A stretch of 64,000 bases of DNA, taken from contig CP114561.1 of the NCBI GenBank assembly GCA_028865235.1, forward strand, positions 3,864,001 through 3,928,000, read 5' to 3'. The notes beneath the pieces are model-generated. The model saw nothing but the letters and a program-made list of their open reading frames with translations, did no database searches and was not told the origin of the DNA. Every line of letters begins with the position of its first letter. Position 1 is the stretch's first letter. Below are positions 44,427-51,598 of this stretch, piece by piece. Both the position numbers and the translations under genes were made by a program. This DNA is from Candidatus Manganitrophus sp. Its GTDB lineage: Bacteria > Nitrospirota > Nitrospiria > SBBL01 > Manganitrophaceae.

Positions 44427-44803
44427 TGGAACTCCGCTCCGGCCTCATCTGCGCTCAGCCGTTCTTTAATGTCCGCGTATGCGGCGAGGACCAGGGCTTC
44501 CAAAGCCGCACTGTCGATGGGGATTCCCGGTTTCAGTTTGACGTGGCGCATGTATTTTCCGGTTCCCTCCAACAGGCGGGCGGGGTCGCGCACAGATGCG
44601 CCGTGGAAGAAGCCGACGTTGACGTGCGCCCTGAAGACACCCACGTATCCAAAAGGGGCATCTTCTACACACGCCGTTGGATACCCGTCATGCATCAGCT
44701 CTCGAACATCGGCGCCGCATTGGCGCATTTTCGAAAACCACGTCCGGGCAATGAAGCCCAGCTGGGCGGGCCGTTCGGCCAGCCAGGTGTCGATTGTCGG
44801 ATC
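44423..44803 (-). CDS. DUF1801-family protein, start uncertain
   Basis: The frame reads DPTIDTWLAERPAQLGFIAR, MRQCGADVRELMHDGYPTAC, FGYVGVFRAHVNVGFFHGA and KYMRHVKLKPG, a typical DUF1801 (YdhG-like) protein. The only ATG (44728) would cut off the conserved first helix. The frame stays open to 44876 without ATG, GTG or TTG, so the true start may be a rare codon or be lost through an indel. The coordinate given starts at the first conserved residue. The gene is coupled to the methyltransferase by an ATGA overlap. Function of the family is unknown. Confidence 0.65.
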   Translation of the reverse strand, partial: DPTIDTWLAERPAQLGFIARTWFSKMRQCGADVRELMHDGYPTACVEDAPFGYVGVFRAHVNVGFFHGASVRDPARLLEGTGKYMRHVKLKPGIPIDSAALEALVLAAYADIKERLSADEAGAEFQ

Positions 44804-44875
44804 TCTTCGGACGGCTCCCGAAAATCGAAGTAAGGCGTACAGGACCCAGACCTCCCCACTCTTTTACTGTTAATT

Positions 44876-44882
44876 GTTAGGC
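44876..44882 (-). other. attC-like box GCCTAAC overlapping a stop codon
   Basis: The minus strand reads GCCTAAC, matching the integron R'' consensus RYYYAAC, with the stop codon TAA of the membrane-protein gene inside it, as in typical gene cassettes. The matching right-hand box (GTTRRRY) is not evident downstream. Confidence 0.35.
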
Positions 44883-45269
44883 GCTGCCCCGTTCGGGTTG
44901 CCCGCGCGCGGCACGCCGAAACAGCCAGGCCGATCCGGAAAACAACGCGATGAAGAACCCATTGAGCAGAATAATCTCCGCCGGCGGGCTCCACGGCAGA
45001 CCCAACCCTGCGATCAGCGCGATCGCGGCGACCAACCCCTGCGCGAGCGCCGTCGCGAACAACGCGCGCGCCATCCCCTGGGGTTGGAAGCGCGCGATAA
45101 TGGCGCGGATGATTCCGACGGCGAGCACTCCGAAATACATCCGGTTGGCGGGATCGCCGTCCGCCCCGATGATGCCGACGCCCAGACTCAGCCAGACGAG
45201 GAGGGCTGCTGCAGCGAGCGCAACGCCGATGGCGGATCGGTACGTGGTGCTGTTTACACGTGTTCGCAT
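44877..45269 (-). CDS. Small integral membrane protein of unknown function
   Basis: 130 aa with about four hydrophobic segments: IGVALAAAALLVWLSLGVGI, MYFGVLAVGIIRAIIA, LFATALAQGLVAAIALIAGL and IILLNGFFIALFSGSAWLF, and a basic C-terminus. No family recognised with certainty. It is flanked by attC-like boxes (GTTAGAG 26 nt before the start; GCCTAAC over the stop), suggesting it travels as a cassette. Confidence 0.6.
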   Translation of the reverse strand: MRTRVNSTTYRSAIGVALAAAALLVWLSLGVGIIGADGDPANRMYFGVLAVGIIRAIIARFQPQGMARALFATALAQGLVAAIALIAGLGLPWSPPAEIILLNGFFIALFSGSAWLFRRAARGQPERGSA

Positions 45270-45295
45270 GAGCGTGTCTCTAATATCATGCTAGG

Positions 45296-45302
45296 CTCTA
45301 AC
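45296..45302 (-). other. attC-like right box GTTAGAG
   Basis: Minus-strand GTTAGAGCC, 26 nt before the membrane-protein start. It follows an inverted repeat AATCCGT/ACGGATT (near 45319-45334). One base off the GTTRRRY consensus. Confidence 0.3.
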
Positions 45303-45359
45303 TTACAATAGAAAGGTGAATCCGTCACGGATTCTTTGTGAAGCGAGGAAGAAGTCGGC

Positions 45360-45432
45360 GCCTAACGTATAGAATTCAGCTTAAGGGCTGTCAAGAATTT
45401 AAGTATGGTGTCCCCGGAATTCCGCGTTAGTC
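45360..45432 (-). other. attC-like site between TolB-like and membrane-protein genes
   Basis: The minus strand starts GACTAACGCGGAATTC six nt after the TolB-like stop and ends GAATTCTATACGTTAGGC. CTAACG/CGTTAG and GAATTC/GAATTC form nested arms, and GTTAGGC fits the R' consensus exactly. The interior contains the REP-like phrase GGGGACACCATACTTAA. This is the best attC candidate by box sequence. Confidence 0.5.
45389..45426 (+). repeat. Partial copy 4 of the dispersed repeat
   Basis: TGTCAAGAATTTAAGTATGG, then TGTCCCCGGAAT, matches the right half of copies 1-3 (GTCAAGAATGATGTAGGGTG, then TTCCTGGAAT in copy 2). It lies inside the attC-like site. Confidence 0.55.
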
Positions 45433-45438
45433 ATACAA

Positions 45439-46469
45439 CTACTTAATATCAACCTGCTTTAACCGGGATCCGTCTTTATTAATTATCCATAACCGGGGCT
45501 CGCTTCTAGAACTAAACAGGCCGTCGTTAATGTATTCAACCGTGCGGAAAACGAGACGCGAGCCATCCTTTGAAAAGTGCGCATCATATATTGGTCCTTC
45601 TAAGTTCGTAACCCGTTTTGCCTTATTGGTTTTCATGTCCATAATGTAAACTTCTCGACGGTATTCCTTCGAGTAATGACCCTCCCAGGTAAAAAGGAGG
45701 GAAGTCCCGTCTGGCGAGAACTCCGGGCCATATAACCTGTCGTAACTAATCGCTTTCAAATTAAGCAAGGGTAATCTGCTTTTATAGAGATCGAGATCCG
45801 GCTCGAGAGGTCTCCTGGATGTCGGGTTATCGATAGGAATCTGCCACACGGAATACAGTCCCTTATACTCGAAAAGAGTTGCCATGAGAGTTTTGCCATC
45901 GGGGCTTATGGATAAATCTCCTATTCGATAATACCTGTCGAAGGTGATCCTCTTCAGATCGGAGCCGTCGATATTGATGGAATAAACGTCAATATTATGC
46001 CATGCCGGCATTGCGACGGGAGAAAAGTTTCCCCACCATGCAGCTCGTAAAAAAATATCCTTTTCCCATCAGGAGAGAATATCGGGTTAAAGTCATGCTC
46101 AGGTCCCGTGGTCAGGAATATCTTTTCCGAACCATCCGGCTTCATCAAGCACAAATCGGCCTGTTTATTGTTCGATATTGAAGAAAACAATATCTTTGCG
46201 CCATCCGGTGAATAAACGGGATCAAAATCAAAAGTGTCGCCTTTAGTGAGGGCGACAAGACCCATTCCATCGGTTTTGACCTTGTAAATGTTACTGCTTT
46301 TCTCAGTCCGAATTGAAAATACAATTTCATTTCCATCTGGCGTAAATCTCGCTGGCCCTATATCTTTTCCGCTTAAGAAGGTTGTTTCCGATTTCTTTGG
46401 CATGGTTATGCAGCCAGAAAGAAGCGAGTAGGCGAGGAAGGTCAAAAGAACGATTTTCGTAAATTTCAT
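45439..46469 (-). CDS. TolB-like PD40 beta-propeller lipoprotein, frameshifted
   Basis: About 343 aa when rejoined. The signal peptide KIVLLTFLAYSLLSGC has a lipobox Cys. Propeller blades show the PD40 motif repeatedly: ARFTPDGNEIVFSIR, PVYSPDGAKILFSS, PIFSPDGKRIFFY, LSISPDGKTLMAT, PEFSPDGTSLLFTW and AHFSKDGSRLVFR. A one-base indel near 46037 splits it after FFYELHG. Base composition is AT-rich relative to the core genes. It is probably a periplasmic protein-interaction module; the true TolB partners (TolA, Pal) are not nearby, so it is not the cell-envelope TolB itself. Confidence 0.75.
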
Positions 46470-46480
46470 GTGCGTCGACA

Positions 46481-46500
46481 GGGTCAGGTCTTTACTTTGC
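46481..46500. repeat. Solo REP-like arm
   Basis: GGGTCAGGTCTTTACTTTGC resembles one arm of the palindrome at 46564-46643 (GGGTCAAGTCTTGA). No matching second arm is visible nearby. It is located in the leader of the TolB-like gene. Confidence 0.4.
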
Positions 46501-46563
46501 CATCAAGAATTCCGTGGATCTTTTTTCTGAATTGCTTATCGTTTTCTATTCGTATTAAAGAAT

Positions 46564-46643
46564 GGGGTCAAGTCTTGATAATTGATGTTTTCGGTTCTTT
46601 TATTACAGCGCAGCCTGCATTATCAATATTCAAGACTTGACCC
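46564..46643. repeat. REP-like palindrome with 14-bp perfect arms
   Basis: GGGTCAAGTCTTGA (46565-46578) and TCAAGACTTGACCC (46630-46643) are exact complements; inner segments ATAATTGAT and ATTATCAAT extend the pairing. It lies directly after the AbiGi-like stop codon. The form matches REP elements mobilised by RAYT/IS200-type enzymes. Confidence 0.7.
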
Positions 46644-46664
46644 TAATTTTCTAATTTTTTTCGA

Positions 46665-47398
46665 TCAATCCTCATCGTGCTTCTCATTGATAAGATCCTC
46701 ATATGCCACAATTTGAAATCCATTAGGATTCTCGATCTTGCCATGGCAGTTTCGTGGTGCAATGAGGAAGGCGATATCCTCCCTACTGAAAGCAAAATAG
46801 GACTTATCACCCTCTGTGACAAGTTTGCCCGTGTAAGGGGGTAACCTTCTCTCTGAGACCAGTATTTTGCATTCGGGCGACGGAGTTTCTCCTCTGGGAC
46901 GAGTGTCTGTTCTCCGAGTCGCCACTCCCGTTCATAATAGAACGTGTCATGGCCATCAGCACGACCGTCAGAAAGCCGCTGGATGAAGTAGAAATGTCTG
47001 TGCAAGGCTCGAAACAGATTGGACGGCAACGTCGTCTGCTGCACTTGCTCTTGAAGGAAGTGAAAGATCGTGTCCATGTCACGTTTGCAGGCATGCGATG
47101 CGTAAAATACCGGTTGAGCTCCGACGTTCATCAGCTTCAACTTCTGAAACGCAATTCCAAATCTGCCATACCGCTTGCAGTGCTCGCTGGAGTGCCGAAG
47201 AGGTACATCTGTGAAGCAGACCATCTTTTCGTTGATCTCGTGGGACCAGTCGAAAAGGTGAAGACGGTTGTATGATAGGAATAGCCGGAGCGTGGACGCA
47301 ATAGTGCCGAGGATGCTGGCGCCGTGTGCGCCGCCTTTTTTCCCCGTCCAGTGTATCAGGTAGTCACTGATATAGCCGTTGTCTGTGGGTGTACTCAT
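46665..47398 (-). CDS. AbiGi-like abortive-infection protein, frameshifted
   Basis: About 245 aa when rejoined, from ATG 47398. YISDYLIHWTGKKGGAHGAS, MVCFTDVPLRHSSEHCKRYG, RFGIAFQKLKLM and YEREWRLGEQ match the AbiGi family (putative antitoxin/phage-resistance protein, PF10899). One missing base in the plus-strand G5 run near 46835 separates it from PPYTGKLVTEGDKSYFAFSR, EDIAFLIAPRNC and the stop at 46665. Family members are reported in abortive infection, but the mechanism is unclear and no AbiGii partner is present here. An attC-like site ends 5 nt before the start. Confidence 0.7.
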
Positions 47399-47403
47399 CT
47401 CTT

Positions 47404-47491
47404 GATCGAACGTTAAGGTGAGCCGCCGCGAAAGGAAGCTCCACAAAATACGACGGCTTTATGCGGTCGGCTCCAGTGGAAGGTTAGAGCC
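47404..47491 (-). other. attC-like site between PIN-domain and AbiGi-like genes
   Basis: The minus strand reads GGCTCTAACC four nt after the PIN-gene stop, then CTGGAGCCGACCGC ... GCGGCGGCTCACC and AACGTTCGATC five nt before the next ATG. The arms GAGCCGACCGC and GCGGCGGCTC pair with one unpaired base, which is the typical attC L''/L' asymmetry. The outer box GTTCGAT has one mismatch to GTTRRRY. Confidence 0.5.
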
Positions 47492-47493
47492 CA

Positions 47494-47985
47494 TTATGGC
47501 GCAGCCTCCTCCATGAAGTTCCATACTCGTATCCCCTCCTGTCGTGCAGCCACCGTGAGATTTTTGTCTCCAGTAACGAGAATGGTTTTTGAGTCCCCAA
47601 CCAAACCAGAAAAATAACCAGCCTTGACACTGAGAATCTGAAAAGCATCTGATAAGTCCAATGACGTATTTTTGGAGAGTCGCTGCGCATCAGCAAATGT
47701 CGTTCGTGATGTAAAGTCGATGTCATTTATGCGCACCGTTGCAGCGCGGTACCAGGCCGCAAGTTGAAAGGAAGCTTCAAGGTATTGGTCTCGTGAGATC
47801 TCCTTTCGGTACAGCCATTTCACTTTGAGTACGTTTAAAGCTTCGTAGAAGCAGAACGGCGTTGTGTACTTTGTTGCTTCATGATTGAAGTAGTGTCGCA
47901 CTACATCCGCCCCATCCTCATCAACATGAAGTTTAACGAGGGCAGATGCATCAAAGCAGTTGGCGCGAACCGCGATGCTAGTCAT
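47494..47985 (-). CDS. PIN-domain (VapC-like) nuclease
   Basis: 163 aa. The acidic residues of the PIN active site can be placed in CFDASALVKLHVDEDG (first Asp), FYEALNVLK (Glu), LDLSDAFQILS (Asp) and LVTGDKNLTVAA (last Asp). VapC toxins cleave tRNA or rRNA. A classical VapB antitoxin (AbrB, Phd or RHH type) is not encoded next to it; the upstream 66-aa gene has no such motif. It could be an orphan toxin or a solo PIN nuclease. An attC-like box (GTTAGAG) ends 7 nt before its start. Confidence 0.85.
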   Translation of the reverse strand: MTSIAVRANCFDASALVKLHVDEDGADVVRHYFNHEATKYTTPFCFYEALNVLKVKWLYRKEISRDQYLEASFQLAAWYRAATVRINDIDFTSRTTFADAQRLSKNTSLDLSDAFQILSVKAGYFSGLVGDSKTILVTGDKNLTVAARQEGIRVWNFMEEAAP

Positions 47986-47992
47986 TGATGGA

Positions 47993-47999
47993 CTCTAAC
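47993..47999 (-). other. attC-like right box GTTAGAG
   Basis: Minus-strand CATGTTAGAGTCC ends 7 nt before the PIN-gene start codon. The left half of the presumed site appears displaced by the REP-like palindrome at 48026-48083. Confidence 0.3.
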
Positions 48000-48025
48000 A
48001 TGTATAGACATCCAGAGTAACATCG

Positions 48026-48083
48026 GGGCCAGGTCTACAAATTATGTATTAGAATTCTAAAGTCAATTTCGTAGACCTGGCCC
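48026..48083. repeat. REP-like palindrome, 13-bp perfect arms
   Basis: GGGCCAGGTCTAC (48026-48038) and GTAGACCTGGCCC (48071-48083) are exact complements. It is homologous along its length to the palindrome at 48337-48396. It overlaps the last codons of the 66-aa gene. Confidence 0.75.
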
Positions 48084-48263
48084 TTTTATACGCCGAAACA
48101 GATCATGGGCCTCTGACAACTCTGAAGGGGTCAGGCCGGCAAGCCGTCTGATGGTCGGCGTGTCGGTTTCGGTTTCCAACAGAGCGACCGAAATCGCTGG
48201 GATCTCTTCACGGCGAAGGTGTGCATGAAAAAGCAGTGCTTCGGCTACATCGACTGTCATCAT
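48063..48263 (-). CDS. Small protein (66 aa), C-terminus altered by a REP element
   Basis: Begins MMTVDVAEALLFHAHLRREE and contains LLETETDTPTIRRLAGLTP and EAHDLFRRI; the pattern ETxTPxxRRLAGL...DLF is shared with small helical proteins of unknown function. The last seven residues (KGPGLRN) are read from the REP palindrome, so the original C-terminus was probably cut. It precedes the PIN gene by 77 nt but shows no antitoxin DNA-binding motif. Confidence 0.5.
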   Translation of the reverse strand: MMTVDVAEALLFHAHLRREEIPAISVALLETETDTPTIRRLAGLTPSELSEAHDLFRRIKGPGLRN

Positions 48264-48273
48264 CCACTACACC

Positions 48274-48455
48274 TTCTAACGTTTGTAATTCCGGGGATTT
48301 CCTTCGCGCTTTCTCGGCGGCGAACGTTAACTAGTCGGGACCAGGTCTACAAATTGTGTACTAGAGTTTCTATAGTCAAGTTTGTAGACCTGTCCCTATT
48401 TCGAGGTCATTACAACTTAAAAAATGCGACCGTTTTATGTGGTCGGCTCCAGCAG
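48274..48455 (-). other. attC-like site after the HsdR_N-like gene, interrupted by a REP element
   Basis: The left part GAACCCCTGCTGGAGCCGAC overlaps the 3' end of the HsdR_N-like gene and aligns with TAACCTTCCACTGGAGCCGA of the site at 47404-47491. After the REP palindrome the sequence resumes with TTAACGTTCG, then a second right-hand box AACGTTAGAAGG 10 nt before the next start codon. Confidence 0.4.
48337..48396. repeat. REP-like palindrome, second copy
   Basis: GGGACCAGGTCTACAAA and TTTGTAGACCTGTCCC are complements apart from one extra C. The interior (TGTGTACTAGAG, TATAGTCAA) aligns with the 48026-48083 copy (TATGTATTAGAA, TAAAGTCAA), so both derive from one element. Confidence 0.75.
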
Positions 48456-49280
48456 GGGTTCTCCTTTCCCTGCTGAGGGTGCTAGTGCGGCACTGGAAAT
48501 TGGCGAGGGCTCGCTCACCTCTTCTTGTTTTTCTCTCTTGGAGCGGAGTAATCGACCAGCAGTTTTTTGAAGCTTTTTACGGGCTGCCTCGGCTTTATCA
48601 CCTTCGATGACTTCCCGCTTTAGGACCTCTTGTTTCAGAGCTGATCGAAGGTCCTCAATTTGGACCTTCACTTCGGGTGAAAGCCTCCTCAGCTCTCTAC
48701 GCATTGATTCGAGTACGGCATCGCCTAAGAGCACTGCACCAAGATAGAATTTGTTGGTTGCTTGTAGTTGATCGTGATAGGCATATAGGCCGGATTTGAG
48801 CATACTTTCACGTGTAAGGAGAAATAAACTTTCGAGGTGGCTTAGGTCTTTGTGATTTAGCGATAGAAGGTCGATATCGAGAACGACTTCAGCGTCGATG
48901 GGCTTGGCAAATATAACCCTGAACACCTTCCAAATGCTCCCATTTGTTAATGCGATCCACTCTATACCCTGATTTGCGCCGTAGTCTACCGCTTGCTTCA
49001 CATGGCTATCTTTTAGATCTAGACCGATTGCTTTGACCTCGACAAGCATCTGGAATTTGCCGTCGATCCGTGTTGCAAGGTCACAGAACGTTCCTCGTAT
49101 GCATAATTCGCGTGTGATCTCGCTGTATTTGTCATAGCCGAAAAGCTCGGCCATCAGGTCAGTGACCATTATAGAAGTATCGGATTCGTTGACATCGCGG
49201 TGCTTGGCTGCTGCGAGAATAGGCTGAAATCGCTTTAGGCCTGAAGCAAGACGGTCGGCTACCTTGCTGGGAATTGGCAT
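48435..49280 (-). CDS. HsdR N-terminal-domain-like (type I restriction-related) protein
   Basis: 281 aa, intact. VADRLASGLKRFQPILAAAK, ESDTSIMVTDLMAELFGYDK, FCDLATRIDGKFQMLVEVKA (nuclease-type D...E-x-K) and YGANQGIEWIALTNGSIWKV match the HSDR_N_2 fold, the PD-(D/E)xK module of restriction subunits. There is no helicase domain. A coiled, charged C-terminus (KAEAARKKLQKTAGRLL) replaces it. Stand-alone versions are common and possibly defence-linked; DNA cleavage is unproven. Its stop codon lies in the hairpin CGACC/GGTCG before a T6 run, which may serve as terminator. Confidence 0.8.
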   Translation of the reverse strand: MPIPSKVADRLASGLKRFQPILAAAKHRDVNESDTSIMVTDLMAELFGYDKYSEITRELCIRGTFCDLATRIDGKFQMLVEVKAIGLDLKDSHVKQAVDYGANQGIEWIALTNGSIWKVFRVIFAKPIDAEVVLDIDLLSLNHKDLSHLESLFLLTRESMLKSGLYAYHDQLQATNKFYLGAVLLGDAVLESMRRELRRLSPEVKVQIEDLRSALKQEVLKREVIEGDKAEAARKKLQKTAGRLLRSKREKQEEVSEPSPISSAALAPSAGKGEPLLEPTT

Positions 49281-49447
49281 TGGTTTATCTCCCCTTATTA
49301 GACTGTATTAGTTGTTTTGATCTCATTTGCTGCCTTTCATATTAGGAGATTAAAAAAAAGCAATGAAATTAACTGCTTTTGATATGAGGAAGAGGTATCT
49401 TAACGCATACGCCAGAAAGCCAAGTATTGAGAAGAGCAGATCGCCTT

Positions 49448-49487
49448 AGAAAAAAAAAACCCAAGGATTTATTGAAATCCTTGGGTT
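49448..49487 (-). terminator. metG: Intrinsic terminator of the tmk-holB-metG operon
   Basis: AACCCAAGGATTT and AAATCCTTGGGTT form a perfect 13-bp stem with an ATTG loop; on the minus strand it is followed by about ten T. It lies 140 nt beyond the metG stop. Between them (49490-49620) no credible gene is seen. Confidence 0.85.
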
Positions 49488-49624
49488 CAATTAGAGCGAC
49501 AGAAATCTGCAAGCTCAAGATCGATCACGATCATTTCCCCTGGCTGGATTATCTTTAGGTTCAGCTTGGCAGGGAATCTATCATGACTTACAAAAGGGTG
49601 TCAATATGAAGATTCTCGGATGGG

Positions 49625-51598
49625 CTATTTAATCCGAGTCCCAGGCGGGATCTCTTCAAGAAAGGTCGCCAACTCCAAAACCTCCTCCGCCCCCGCGGCA
49701 AGCAGCATCCCCTGCGACTCCACCCCCATGATCTTAGCAGGCTGAAGATTCGCCACCAGCACGATCCGCTTTCCGATCAGCGCCTCCGGCGCATACTTCG
49801 TCCCGATGCCGGCAACGACCTGCCGCTCCTCCGAGCCGAGCGAAACGCGCAGCTTGAGGAGCTTCTTCGATCCGGGAACTTTTTCGGCGGCGAGAATCAC
49901 CGCCACGCGCAGGTCGATCTTGGCAAAGTCATCGTAGGCAATAGCAGGGTTTAAAACCGGCCGGGGAGGCCGGAGCGCTCTTTTTTTCGGCAGGGGCTTT
50001 TTCAGCGGGGGTGGGAGCAGCGGCGGTCGGTTCTTTTTCCAATGTCTTCTCCGTCTTTTTTTCGATGCGTGGAAAGAGCGATTTTCCCTTGGCGATTGGC
50101 ATTTCGGCCGGCAGCCGGCCCCATTGCGCCGCCTCCTTCAGTGAGATCCCTTCGAAGAGAGGGGAGTCCCATCTGCCGCGCCATCTCTAACGCCGTCGCC
50201 GGCATAAACGGGGAGACGAAGAGGGTGACGATCCGGAGCGCCTCGGTCGTATGGTAGAGGACCGTCTGCAGCCGCTCCGCGTTGGCGGGATCTTTCGCCA
50301 GGACCCATGGCGCGGCCCCCTCGATATACCGGTTCGCCTGATTGACCGCGTCCCAAATCTCGATCAACACCTTCTGAAATTCCAGCTTTCCGAGCAGGAC
50401 ATCGACCCGCGCCGGCAGCGCCTCCATCTTTCGCCGCAGATCGAGATCTTCCGGCTGCTTCCCCTCGTGCGCGGGGGGTGCGGCCGCCGGTGTAGCGCTC
50501 CAACATCGTCAGCGTCCGCGAGAGAAGATTGCCGAGGTCGTTCGCGAGATCACTGTTGATCCGGTTGATCAGCGCCGTCTCGGAGAAGTCGCCGTCCTGC
50601 CCGAAGGGAACTTCCCGGAAAAGAAAATAGCGGAAGGGATCGACGCCGTACCGGTCGATCACCTCGCCGGGATTCACGACGTTGCCGCGGCTCTTCGACA
50701 TCTTCTGTCCGTCCACCGTCCACCAGCCATGCGCAAAAAGGGTCTTCGGGAGGGGGAGGCCGAGCGCCATCAGGATCGTCGACCAGTAGACGGCATGTGT
50801 TGTCAGAATATCTTTCCCGACGAGATGAAGATCGGCCGGCCACCATTTTTGAAAACGGGCCGGATCGGTGGCGTAACCGGGGATCGAGATGTAGTTGACC
50901 AGCGCATCGAGCCAGACATAGGTCACATAGTTTGTGTCGAACGGAAATTCGATCCCCCAGGGCAGGCGGCTCTTGGGACGGGAGATGCAGAGATCGCCGA
51001 GCGGCTTCTCCAAAAATCCCAAGACCTCGTTCCGCCGGCTCTCCGGCTGAATGAAGGTAGGGTTGTCGCGAATATATTGCTGGAGGCGGCCTTGGTATTG
51101 GCTCATTTTGAAGAAGTAGTTCTGCTCCGAAAGATGCTCCACCGGTCTTCCGCAGTCGGGGCATTTTCCGTCGACCAGATCTTTCTCGGTCCAGAACCGC
51201 TCGTCGGGGAGACAGTACCATCCTTCGTAGCTGTCGGTGTAGAGCTCTTCCTTCTCCTTCAGCTCTTTCAGAACGGTCTGAACCACCCGCTTGTGCCGCT
51301 CCTGGGTTGTCCGGACGAAATCGTCGTTGGAGATGCCGAGCTTCTTCCAGAGCGCCTGAAAGCGAACGACCGTCTCGTCGGCATGCTGCTGCGGGGGAAC
51401 GTTCCGCTTGGCGGCGGCCTGCGCCACCTTCTGCCCATGCTCGTCGGTGCCGGTGAGAAAGAAGACATCATGTCCAAGCAGCCGGTGGTAGCGGGCGAGG
51501 ACGTCGGCGGCGATCGTGGTGTAGGCATGGCCGATGTGCGGCTCATCATTCACATAATAGATCGGAGTGGTCAGGTAGAACTTTTCTTTGGAGGTCAT
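49625..51598 (-). CDS. metG: Methionyl-tRNA synthetase, multiply frameshifted
   Basis: About 658 aa when rejoined; ATG 51598 overlaps the holB stop (ATGA). The catalytic domain has YYVNDEPHIGHAYTT (HIGH), a zinc knuckle CPDCGRPVE, YVWLDALVNYIS and GQKMSKSRGN (KMSKS). After ERYTGG, single-base indels near 50475 (G6 run), 50130 and 49955 split the anticodon-binding domain (ALPARVDVLLGKLEFQKVL, ANRYIEGAAPWVLAK) and the C-terminal EMAP/tRNA-binding domain (IDLRVAVILAAEKVPGSKKL, VVAGIGTKYAPE). It charges tRNA-Met in the cytoplasm. An essential gene with three or more frameshifts strongly suggests sequence error. Confidence 0.88.

Noticed and set aside
45439-46469. True tolB of the Tol-Pal system
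   Set aside because: It is a lipoprotein with PD40 blades but no Tol-Pal neighbours and no TolB N-terminal domain.
47494-48263. PIN protein and 66-aa protein as a classical toxin-antitoxin pair
   Set aside because: The small protein has no AbrB, Phd or RHH motif, the genes are separated by 77 nt with a REP element, and each has its own cassette-like boundary.
49490-49610. Possible small minus-strand gene reading FPAKLNLKIIQPGEMIVIDLE
   Set aside because: No start codon or ribosome-binding site in frame, and it lies between metG and its terminator; it may be a remnant.
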